DNA of 64,000 bases from Climacteris rufus. Lineage: Eukaryota > Chordata > Aves > Passeriformes > Climacteridae. The position numbers were made by a program, and so were the translations under genes. The notes under the pieces are model-generated. The model was not told the DNA's origin and searched no databases. It saw nothing but the letters and a program-made list of their open reading frames with translations. The stretch spans positions 1 to 64,000 of the forward strand of contig VZRZ01004280.1 in the NCBI GenBank assembly GCA_013398175.1, read 5' to 3'. Positions 33,105-44,200 of the stretch are shown one piece after another; within the stretch, counting starts at the first letter, position 1, and every line of letters begins with the position of its first letter.

Positions 33105-34196
33105 CTAGCTGCTACCTTCCTGGCCTCTGCCACTACTACAGGTCTTTTGAATGTCAGAAAAATCTGTTATTTCTTTGTTTTCTTCTTTTTGGCCCTGTTC
33201 CTGTGATTCTTTTTGCGTGTTCAATTTTCTGCTGTCAGTCTTGTGATTAATGGATGAATTTAGCTTGAATGAGTTCAATCTCCATCTTCTGAGGCTCATA
33301 TAACAATCTTTTCTGACATTTTCACTAATCAGCACATAGATGATTGGATCAGCAACACCGTTTGCAGTGCCTAAACACAAAAACACTGTAGAAACTGAAT
33401 ATATCTTCACTTCAAATGGACATGGGCAGTTCTGATGAAGCATAAAGTATATGGCTCTTATTATGAGCACCACGTGGTACGGAGCAAAGCAGATCAAGAA
33501 AATAACAATAATGGCAATAGCCACATACTTCACTTTGGCTTTTTGGCGACAAGTCAAGCTGCTGCTTCTTTTTGTAGTTTGGAAAATTTTGTAGTTTGTA
33601 AAAATGAGGATTGTGAACGGTATGGCAAATCCAAACAGGAATCTAGCAAAGCTGAAAGAAGCCAATTTTATGTTAAGGGGCAGTGTTTCAAAGCAGGTTG
33701 TCACATTTGTATGTTCTTCCATGTAAAGTACTGGAGTGTGGATTCCTGCAACCACAGCAAAGAGAATACAGACTATTATGATGGCCTTTTTCTGTCCTCT
33801 TCTCCCCCTTGATTCCAGAGCATACACCACTGCCACATAACGATCCACAGAGATGCAGCACAAAAGCAGAATGCTGATGTAGATATTGCAGAAAAAGATG
33901 AATGCTGTTATTCTGCAAGCAGTGTCACCCATGGTCCACTCGTGCTTGTTTTGCACATAGATAATCCAGAAAGGCAAGGTACTTAAATACATCAGCTCAC
34001 ACAATGATAAACTGAAAATGTAGATGGCGACTACTTTATTCCTTTGGATTTGTACGTACGTAAGCAGAGAAGTTAAGCAATTTGCTGGAAGGCCTGTAGC
34101 AAAGATGATGCTGTAAACAGCAACCAGAAGTGTCTGGCTGTCTTTGTAGGGAATTTGTGAGCAAGTGGCATTATTTGTGTCTGAACAATTTTCCAT
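33105..34196 (-). CDS. GPR132: GPR132 (G2A), class A G protein-coupled receptor
   Basis: 363 residues (human 380). GPR132/G2A is a plasma-membrane receptor of leukocytes and macrophages, reported to respond to oxidised fatty acids such as 9-HODE, to lactate and weakly to acid; it belongs to the GPR4/GPR65/GPR68 group. Seven membrane segments are visible. TM1 has GLPANCL; TM2 has LSLCELMYLSTLPFW, with Glu67 where most class A receptors have Asp2.50; TM3 ends in DRYVAVVYALESRGRR (DRY at 118-120); TM5 has GFAIP; TM6 CFAPYH (236-241); TM7 GVADPIIY (DPxxY at 283-287). Cys94 and Cys168 can form the TM3-ECL2 disulphide. N-glycosylation sequons lie at Asn3, Asn9 and Asn164. The tail is Lys/Glu/Gln/Ser-rich and less conserved. 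Start: the first ATG after a splice acceptor (TTCTGATTCTCAG; exon begins at 34220) is at 34194-34196. The frame is open up to the acceptor, so a coding upstream exon is possible. Stop TAG at 33105-33107. Intact. Confidence 0.96.
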   Translation of the reverse strand: MENCSDTNNATCSQIPYKDSQTLLVAVYSIIFATGLPANCLTSLLTYVQIQRNKVVAIYIFSLSLCELMYLSTLPFWIIYVQNKHEWTMGDTACRITAFIFFCNIYISILLLCCISVDRYVAVVYALESRGRRGQKKAIIIVCILFAVVAGIHTPVLYMEEHTNVTTCFETLPLNIKLASFSFARFLFGFAIPFTILIFTNYKIFQTTKRSSSLTCRQKAKVKYVAIAIIVIFLICFAPYHVVLIIRAIYFMLHQNCPCPFEVKIYSVSTVFLCLGTANGVADPIIYVLISENVRKDCYMSLRRWRLNSFKLNSSINHKTDSRKLNTQKESQEQGQKEENKEITDFSDIQKTCSSGRGQEGSS

Positions 34197-34220
34197 TATT
34201 CTTTTTCCAGATGGTGTTTC
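34197..34220 (-). other. GPR132: 5' UTR part of the GPR132 coding exon, with splice acceptor
   Basis: On the minus strand CTTGTCTTCTGATTCTCAG is a good acceptor whose AG is at 34221-34222, leaving 24 nt before the ATG. Upstream 5' UTR exon(s) and the promoter must lie at higher coordinates, possibly beyond the window; I could not place them. Confidence 0.7.
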
Positions 34221-34756
34221 CTGAGAATCAGAAGACAAGGTGGAAAGTTAGCATTGCATCACTTAAAAATGAGTGAGTCAAGGCTATGGTCCCACAGGTG
34301 CCAACATGACATGTCAGTGGAGCAATTGGGATGGGGGATGTTTGAAAGGTGCCTCCCCAGACAAAGAAACTGAGAAAGTGCATAGAAGTACAAGGGAGGC
34401 TGTGACCTCCCTCTGTGACTGCCTTCACTTCCCCATGGCAAACCCTGCTCCACTCCCATCCTGACATGCTGGCTGTTCTGCACTGGCTGGGCCAAAGTCT
34501 CTTGCCAGAGGGTTGGAGAGTTGGACTGGAGTCCAGTGGGTTGAAGCCCTCTCAAAGGGGATCTAAAGTTTTGTCCCTGGACATAAAACCATCCATCCCT
34601 TTCTGTCAGTTCCCATTCTAAAATCATACTGTAAATTCTAAAACCCCCATAATTTCTCATGCCATGTATCACCTGCATCCAAAATCTCACATGGAGCTCA
34701 GCCTACAAAAGTCAGGTAGATGAATATGAAGTTGTAGAGTAGCTTAGACATATTTG

Positions 34757-34772
34757 AAAAAAAAAAAAAAAA
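34757..34772. repeat. Poly-A run (16)
   Basis: Sixteen consecutive A on the + strand, about 90 bp before a CR1 fragment. Confidence 0.9.
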
Positions 34773-34849
34773 GTTGGCTCCAGTATTGCCCTATCTTAAG
34801 AATGACTGGAGAAGAGAATCCTCACTGCTGCGTGGGGAAGATGGCCCAG

Positions 34850-34960
34850 TATTGACCAGGGACAGGACCAGAGGGAATGGCCTGAAGTTGTGTCAGGAGA
34901 GGTTTAGGGTGGATATTACAGAAAGGTTCTGCACCCACAGGGTGGTTGAGCTGGTGTTAT
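34850..34960 (+). mobile_element. CR1 fragment
   Basis: Short diverged piece with the CR1 block gggacaggaccagagggaat, ggcctgaagttgtgtcagga and ggtttagggtggatattaca. Both ends lost. Confidence 0.75.
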
Positions 34961-35037
34961 CTTACAAAATGATGGTTGCAGTAAGGGCTGGTGGTGATGA
35001 CTTTTTTCTGCCTCTGAGCATCTGCCACTTTTGGCAG

Positions 35038-35055
35038 AGGAGGAGGAGGAGGAGG
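35038..35055. repeat. (AGG)6 microsatellite
   Basis: Six perfect AGG triplets. Confidence 0.85.
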
Positions 35056-35216
35056 GGTCTTTTCTGGGCCGCCTACCAAACTGCTGTATAGAGGGGATAA
35101 AAAGGGTGCTTGATCTCAGGGTCAGTAGTGGTTCTGTGCCCAGACCTCAACTGTGAACTGACATACAAGACCTTGTCCTCGACTCAGACATTCCTGACCA
35201 ATGTGAGAGCTGCTTT

Positions 35217-35298
35217 ACACCTGCACACCACAGAGCTCTGTACACCTGCACACCACAGAGCTCTGTACATCTGCTCTGTACACCTGCACACCACTGAG
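35217..35298. repeat. Minisatellite, 25 bp unit
   Basis: Two perfect 25 bp units starting acacctgcacaccacagagc (35217-35241 and 35242-35266), a 13 bp partial unit (35267-35279) and a third degenerate unit to about 35298. Confidence 0.9.
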
Positions 35299-38200
35299 GG
35301 TCTTGGAGACCTCCCCTTCTACAGTAAAGCACAATAGGTGAACACAGCCTGCAGTCAGGCAGATGGTGACAGCCAGGGCAGGGACATGGCACAAGTCACA
35401 CACCATCTCAGTTACTCATCAGGTTGTCTACCCCACACACCTCAACAAAAACACCCTCAGGAGTGGTTGAGGGTGCTCTCTCCTCCCCTCCTCCTGGCTT
35501 TGCACACTTCTTTTGATCCTCTGCTTGTCTGAATATTCTCCTTTCTGTACAGCTTCCCCTGGAGCAGCTGGTGATGGGGCAGGGCAGAAAGGAAGCGGTA
35601 GAAGGGTTCTTCTGTAGACACATGGCTTCCAATGCTTGTCTCTTTTGCCTCTTCCCCTCCCATTTTGCTCCAAGTCTCCTTCCCACGGTCAGCACGTGGG
35701 AGGGAGCCTCAGGAAGGAGATGCCTGTGACTTTCTAAGCTACCTGCATGGAGCAGGCATTTTATCTTGGTGTTTAGCACATGAACTAAGCCACAGGGCTG
35801 GGGCTAAGCTGAAGAGACCTTCACACTTAAATGACTGCCAGCTGCCAGGTGTGATGCCTCAGCTGACAACATGCAGCCACAGGTGTGGATTTACACTCGT
35901 AGAGAAAAAGCAGGTGCTGAATGACTCTCCTGAAGCTTTGGTCTGTCAGCTTGGGAGCTGGTATCCTGCCCAGCAGGAATGCTCTATGTCCCAGGTCCCT
36001 ATAAGGAAGGAGGAGAGGAGGCCATCCATTTGCTCCACTCCTCACCTTCTCCAGGCTCTCAGCCCTGTCCAGGGAAGAGTCATCTTCCACTGGCCACTGC
36101 ATCCATCCCCAGTTCTGAGCTTCACTTGTCTCCACTCAGTTCTCCAGGTCTGCAGAGTGGTTTCTCCCTCAAACTGAACATTAAAAAGCAGCACTCAGCA
36201 GACAATTTATGAAATTTCTCCTGGTGACATTGCCCCTTCTGTTTACACACCCTTAAGGGGAAGGAAGTAACACCACAATCCACTCTGTGACTGAAGTCAA
36301 ATTCTCTGTGCCTATACAACTCTCTTCAATTGAAAGCACACTTATATCTTCTCAGGCCTTTAGAGTAATGGTTTGAGCTTGGCTCAGTCCGGAAGAGTCC
36401 CAGTTCTGTCTTCCTCTGGGATGTCTAGGGTAACCTGCATCTCAAATGTTAATTCAAGTGAAAAATAGTGATACACAGCTGAAAAGGCCATATACCATTT
36501 TCTGTTAATATTTGTGATGATCAGTTTTGGTTGGAACAGCAGAACTCAAAGAGAGTTATCACATCTTAGCAATTTTCAAGCATTTATAAAGGCTCAAACA
36601 TAGCTGTGATGCCAAGGACGACCCATTTCCAAGAATGATTTGTGAGATACAAGCTGTTCCAAAGCATTAGGTTTCTTTGCTGCCCTGTAGCTTTCACTTA
36701 GCAAAGCCTCTGCAAAATTGCTGGTGTCACCCCTCTGTGACCTGTCCTGATATGCCAGGTCTCACCTACCATAACTATGTGTTATGTCAGGTCCTGACTG
36801 TGTTTTTCATCAACAGTTCAATGTATATTTATCAGCACTGAGGCTTCTTGCTCTGTTAGAGTCAGTGCATGTGGCAAACCACAGATATCATGTGCATGTT
36901 TCTCACCTTAAGATGTGCAAACCATCTCATCTTCCAGGAGGAAGACATCATCTCTGGCTCAGGAAGCACCTGAGCACAAATCACTGGAAGATGAGGTAAT
37001 CTGCTAAGATTTGCTGCATGCCTGCTCTGTATTTACACTTTTCCATTTCTAATGTTCTTGTGTTATGTTCACACTGTTGGACAAATAGATAATTACATTT
37101 CTTACTCCTAAAATGTAGTGCCTACATGCTGTAATGTATTGAGAACTTTTGGTGAGAAAACCCTGGAAAAGGGGAGGGAACCTGGAGATGCCCAAATAGA
37201 AAGGGTTGTGGATGGAAGAGGCATGGCAAAGGTGAAATCCCATTTTCTTGGGGTGTGGTGAGAAAGCAGCAGAAGTGTCTTGCTGCAAACCCACCAAGCA
37301 GGGCTGTGAAACTAGATTGAGATTGATTGCCCTTTCCTCACCTTCCCTTTGATCCCATCACCTTGCATTCCTCATGTCAGGTGACCTGGATTTACAAGGA
37401 GTAATGGAGAGGTGTTCTTTCTTAGGCTTTTGTAGGAAGTGGCAGATTTCAAATACCAAGTTGTTGTCTGTCCTAGAACAGCTCTTCCATCCTGTGGACA
37501 GGCACCAAAGCATGGCTTCGATGTGCAGGAGAGCCTGTGTGAGAGTCTGTCCTCTTCCCTACCTAGAATCAGGGAGCACTGAATTATCCTGCAGCAGTGC
37601 CCTGCATGGCTCATGGACAATGGAATAATGAGCCTGAGATGCTGTGAGGATGTGATTTCACAGCACAGCCACACCAGGATTACAAACTGTCTGTCAGCAT
37701 TTTTCCTCGCTGCCTTGTCCCTGGCCAGGAGCTCAACTGACCCTGCAGTGACTTGACTGGTGGCTCCTGCTGCTCATTTAGGCCAGTTGCATTAATCTTT
37801 CCTCAAGAAAAGTCTTTTCAGTAACACTAAAGTGTAAAAAGGGAAGTGAAAACAAGCAGGAAAGCAAAAGGCTTTTACTTTGCCTATTTTTTTCATTATT
37901 TGTCTATGAGTTGCTCATGTAAAAATGTTAAAATTTCCAACAGAGAAGTTGGAGTGATAAAAATAACACCTATTAGAAAAAGTGAAAAAAGAAAATTACA
38001 GATATAGCTACAAGGAAAAGAGGGAGAAGTCAAAAAAAGCACAATAGTTGGACAGAGACTGGTTGAAAGTCTTTGAATTAACTCATCTGAGATACAGAGG
38101 GACAGAAGATAAAAAAGACACAGTGAAATCCATAACCTGAGTACAATTACATGAGCAAAGCACATTATTTCATATGTTTTTTATTTTCTAGTATTTTTCT

Positions 38201-41200
38201 GATCATTCTTCTATGCCAAGCATTATTTTTAGAACCGAAAGTTGAGACATTTATGTGGCTGTTAAGAACAATGTAAAATAAACACTATGATGGTTAAAAT
38301 TAAAACAAACTTTCCCTTCCCACTTTCCTTCCTGTCCCCAATATTGCATGTCTTAAAGCATAAATCAGCCTTCAGTGAAAGAGGACCTGAGTTTCTCCTG
38401 GGGGGTTTGTGTGCTTTCCTTAGGAGCAGGTGGTGCTGGAAGTATTTGACACAAGGGTAGCAGCAGGATGTCAGCTGGACACTCAGATCTGATATCGAAA
38501 GGCATCAGTTCCCAGATGTGACATTTATGCCGCCTACAACACTCATCACCAGCAGTGTCACTCCTCCAGTGTCTGAACATGAGCTTCTCCTTCTCATGCA
38601 GAACTTATAATAGCTGCCTCTAAACTTTATCATCTAATAAACTTTCCATCTCCTAACTCTTGAGCAGAAAGTAACAAATCACCATAGATTATTTGCGCTG
38701 CTGTTCTTGAAAGTAGGAAAAATGTTTATGGTGTCTTTGAATAGAAATAGATCATGACCCATTAACCCAGCCAATCAGTGAACTGCTTTATGTTTTTCCC
38801 ATTATTAATAAACAAATTAATAGAGGAAGTCACTCCTATAAGCAAATCTCAGCATAGAAAGGAGAAATAGTCACAGATACACTTGGCTACCTATCAGACG
38901 GATAATTTTTAGTAACACACACAACATAGTGGGTTGAAGTAATATAATTTGAAGTTATATAATTTGAAGTTTGAACATAAAACTATGTATTTTCAAATGA
39001 CATAGTTTCAAATTAGAATATAATACATGAATATATAATCTTAACACTATATAGTTTCAAAATTCTCTTTAGAAAAAAAGTGCTTGAAAGCTATCCTGGG
39101 AGTACAGCCTGAGCACAACTCTATGTTAAAATATCTTTCTTCCACTGGTGAAGCAGGTAATCCCTTTCTTGAGTAGTGCTGATTAAAACAAGTTATGGGG
39201 CATTTGTAGGCTGAAAGCAGCGAGACCTTGGGATTAGTTATACAGCCCTAATACTTAATTCTATACTGCTAATATGAGATGTAATGCAGATATAAGCACT
39301 CTTAAAAAGATATTAAAATAAAGGTAATAATAAATACAAAGATAAAGAAGCTGTTTGGTAGAAGAGGGAAGTTATTAATCAATTGCCTTTCAGGAGGGGA
39401 GCTCAGCAATCATTTCTGATGAGCAAAAGATGCTTGAATTATCTCACGATAACACTGTTCATAGATGTGAACTCTCAATGACTGTAGATTCTTAAATACC
39501 TGTGTGCAGATTTTTACATAGATCCACACATACAACTTTCCCCTTTCCACTGTCTAGAAATCCCATATTAGAACTAGATGTACTATTAGATGTACTATTT
39601 TGCTAAAATGAGCAGCTGTGGTATTAATAAGGGGAACCATCGTAATTCAGGGTTGGCAGAGGACCCAGTTTTAAAAAGTGATCCATCCCTAATCTGGGTG
39701 TCCTAGTGCCATGTTACACTCCCTGGAGAAGGACTGCACAGGACAGAAGAATTCTTGGTGGGTAGAAGAGAAATGTATTGACAAAAGGTCCTGATACTGT
39801 GTTAAAATCCACCTTATTCAACACATATAGAAGCAGGTAAAACGATTTAAATGTCTAACACAGTAGAAGGGGAAGTTCACAGGAGAAAAATAGACCCCAA
39901 AGTCTACCTATACCAGTGGAGTTTTTTCTCCAGTCTCATGATTCAAAGGCTGTGAGTCATGATTTTGGGACTTTGGACCTAGCAAAGGTTGTTAGTCCTC
40001 CCTGAGAGCATCAGAGTGCAGCTGTTGCAGGGCAGATTTACTCCCTGGTACCTACCAGCTTGTGTGGAAAAAATCCCAGAGCCAGAGGAATGGCTTCATG
40101 GCCAGGAGAGGCATCAGGAACCCCAGAAAAGCTGTGATAAATTTGAGGCTGAACTATAAAGCCTGTCAAGTCAGAAGGCTGAGGAAACTGTAGGTGTTGG
40201 AGCAGCGGCGGTGAAAGCGAGCAGCTGAGATCGGCTCTGCTTCACACCCTCGTCACACCTTCACTCACGCACTTCTGCTCAATGACTTCCCTAAAGCTAT
40301 CACAGCTTAATTGGTGGCCTTGGAAGTGAGGCCTGTTTGTATATGGCTTCTGTTAAACGAGTGGCTCATTTGGAAACCTAACTGACCAAACTTTCTTGTG
40401 CTCGCTCTTGCTGGAACGACAAAGTTTTGGAAGAAGGAGATGAGAAGGGGCATTCCCGTTCTTCTCTCCTGCTCCAGGGTGCTCATGGATGCTGAAGCAC
40501 AGTCAGGTGTCAGCAGATTTGTCACTAAGGGCTTACAAGTGGATGGATACCGTTCTGGATTCCTGAAAGTGCAGGCTGGGATGTTGGAGAACAGGCTTGG
40601 ATATCAGGAAACAGGCTATTTTAACAAGGCGAGGAGGTCTGGTTATGCTGGCACACTGTGAGAACTTAGTGTGTCTAATTGCCAGATTTAAGGAAAATCT
40701 GACTTCAGGCAGCTGAACAAAGAAGTACCAAGACCTATATTCAAACCCACGAGTGTACCCCTTAAAAAGGGGTGCTCTGTTATCCTTCAGGATTTCCCCA
40801 GCAGCTACTTATGGATATCTTGCTCCTTCTTGGAGCAAGGCTGTAGGCCTTGCTTCTTGGCCTCTAGGCTTCAAACAGAAGACACCTGCCAAAGCTTTGG
40901 CCCCTGCAGTTAGAAACACACTAAGAGCCACAGAAAGGCCCAGTCTACAGCCATGTTCACCCCAAACTACTGTGACTCAAAGTCATGTCTAGGGCAGCAA
41001 CTGTTCACCTGGAGTTGCTGGAGATTTCTGGTCTCAGGCCATACATCTCACCCTTCAGTGAACACCAGCACATGGCCAAGTGTGACACCTGGATCACTGC
41101 AAGGCATCAATAAACATCTGCAAGTCCTGAGCAAGCAGTGGACAACCACAACAACCCTGCGGCCAGGACAGAGACTTGTTCCTGTTAGGAGAAGCATCAC

Positions 41201-44200
41201 CTGCAGAGGTGTGAAGGTTGGATCTCATCACCTCCTGGGCAGGCAAGATGATCAGCCTGGGACTGGCACGGCCAGGCCTAAGGCTTGTGGCATCCCTCAG
41301 CTGGCACCTCTGTGCTCCTGGCCCCACAGAGGCTGTGGAGCCTCTATTGCTGCCACACAAGAACAAAGCAATGTTGCAGCAGAGTTGGTGTGAGTTTTAG
41401 TGACCATCAGTTACCTCACAGTACACGAATTTGCTCATTTAAAGTTGGCTGTGAATGGTGGCTGGCCAGTGGCTCTCTTTGTTTCCCATGCGTTGGTTTA
41501 TTTTTATTAATGGTCAAGGGTTGTGTCTGACCACAGCCTGGTCCTGTGTGCTGTTGGCCTGTCACTGCTGAGCCCTGCCCAGCCTCAGTCCTTCATCTCT
41601 GACCTGCAGCCTCTGCTCACCTGGGTCTCTTTCCCTGTATGTGGTCTCTGTGCTACCACAGTTCATTCCTGCCTTTCACCATCCTGCTGCTGCTTTTCCT
41701 CCCTCTGTGCCAAGTCAGTGGTTTCAAACCACTGCTGTCCCAGGAGATTCACAAATGGTAACTCATACCTCTTCTCTTGCTCAGGTTCCTGAAAGTCAGA
41801 GGATGCTGGCTCAGGGCTAAATGTCCAGGGCCACCAGGCAGTGACACTTACAGAGAATATTTATTCATAACCAAACATATCTGATCAAACTCCCAAATTC
41901 ACAAGCTTCCCCTCTTTCTGCACTGACACCTTCGCTGCAATCATTACAGTCACAAGGATCACAGGCTTTTCCTGCATCTCTAATATGTGTTTGTCTCTTT
42001 CAGCCCTCTGAAATCCCTCAGTCAGAGCATGGCTTAACTGTACTGCAAAGAGTGAGCATGGTCAAGATGGTCTCTCTTTGCCAGGAGTAGGAAAATGCAA
42101 AGATAATGTTAAATTTTGACTTTGTGACAGTAGATTAACTCTCCCCCGTGGGGGTCTTGGCACTTGTGGGTCTGTATGGAAACTGCTGTGATGTGGGAGC
42201 TGCACTGCTGTGGTAGCACCACCAGTACTAAAGATGTTGCTGGGGCAAAAGAGCAAAGAGTTGCCCAAAATAATTTCATAATCTGCCAGACTTGGGCTTA
42301 CTGATATATTGGGTGTCACTGACAAGTCTAGCTGGTTTCCTCTCAAAATTGTTTTACTTTTGTCTAAAGTGAATGTGTCTCAGCAAGTAGGATTTGCAAA
42401 GCTTTGTGAAAACCACAGTGCCTTCTATACTTGAAGCAATCCTATTTTTAACAGAGCACTAGCAAATGGCATTTAACAGTTCTCTGAACTCAGACACAAA
42501 TATTTCCTTCTTCTCCATTTACTATGAAATGCAATTTCTTTGTTCCTTTTTGACCTACGATTTGCTCTCTGCTAATTGGAGAACCTCCATTTTCCTTTGA
42601 TGTCTGGGTCACCTCCTGTAGCCACCTACTCCCATACCAGCAGCAGGGTTTTCCCCTTAAGACCTCTAGTGATACCATCAAAAACTGTGATGCTCAGAGA
42701 TTCCTCTTTGCAGGTACACACATCTTTGACATCTCTAAGCCCACTCACATCGGCTAAATCTGTAGTGTCTTGTCTGAATCCTCAGCTCTGATCTCTTCTG
42801 TCTCTTTGTACATCTACCACAATGAGCATCTCATTCTTTGTTGGGACACTTAGGGTCTTCCCTGGAAGTTATTAATGTAAAAATCACAGCTACTGGATAT
42901 TTCCCAAAGTGTCCTGACACTTGACAGCAGTGCTGTTTGTGTGATCATGATGAGTCTGTAAGATCAACATCTCCCTGAGAGGCTTGGGAAATGCTGAACC
43001 TGAAAGAATCATCTTTAGTTTCAGGCAGAAATCTGTACAGAGGGGGTGCTCAGTTCAAACTCAGATCTCTGTAAATATAGTATCCCATGTCCAGAACTGT
43101 GGAAAAGTTCTCAAGTAAATCAGTCTTGCCCATTACATATTAGCAAGCAGAAAAAGTGGGGGTTTTTTTGTCTCACCCCACATCCTTCTTCCCCTCAATG
43201 AAGTTACAGGAATTTTAAAGATGCTGGCTTAAAGGCAGTAGCAGATCTAAATGGGATTATGAGAAGGACAGGTTTAAAATAAATCCACATGCTCTTTGGT
43301 CTTTGGCAAAGTAGCCAACTCCCAAAATATTTGACAAAATAAAAAAGTTAATTTTAACTCAGTCTACACATTCCTCAATGCCAGAGACCAGAAGTACTGT
43401 GTGAATCAAAGGTAAAGAAAAAGGAGGAAGGTAGTCTATCCAATTAGTCACTATAGATCAGCAGGTAATCTTGACAATTAAATGCTTGCCATGCATTTCC
43501 AGCAGAGTAAGGATGAGAGGAAAGGCTGGATGTGAATTCCCTTCAAAAGAAACCCGGTATTCAAAAGTCTATTATAATTCTGTATTCATGCCTCATGCAC
43601 TGCAGTAATAGCTAAATCTACCCTCACAGCAACCTCTATTCTGCCAAAATCCTTCAGTGCTGATAATCATCTATCCCTGACTGGATCTAAAGTTGATTCT
43701 AGGAAAAATACGTTCTTTTTATAGGAAGGGGAATTTGTAAGGAAGACAAGTAGGAAAGACTTCATCAACTGCAATTAATTAATACAGACCCAGCAACTAT
43801 ATCAATCACAAGGAGATTTAGACTATGGTGAAACATCAAAACACTCTGCATTTCTTGAGCACAAACACAGCAGGGAGAAACAGTGACCAAACCAGAACAA
43901 AGTAAAATGCTGCTAAACAGAAGCAATGCCTTGACTCAGAGACAGAACACTTACTATTTTTTTCCCCTGGTTTTTGCAGAGGAGATGATGGAGTGCTCCA
44001 GCTCGTGCCCTGCTCACAGGCTGCTCTGCAGGAACTGCAGGAGTGGCTGACAATACCTCGTGCAGTCCTAAGTGCTGTGAGCTAAAAGGAGTCCTGTGGA
44101 CACGACTCCATCAGACTCCCCAAGTCTGTCACTTTCAGAAAGCAGAAGCTGCCCAGTGATGTCAGCAGAGCACCCAGGAGGAGCAGAAGCCTTGAAAAAT

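Noticed and set aside
35632..36177. 181-codon + frame
   Set aside because: No domain, atypical codon content, no exon signals bounding it.
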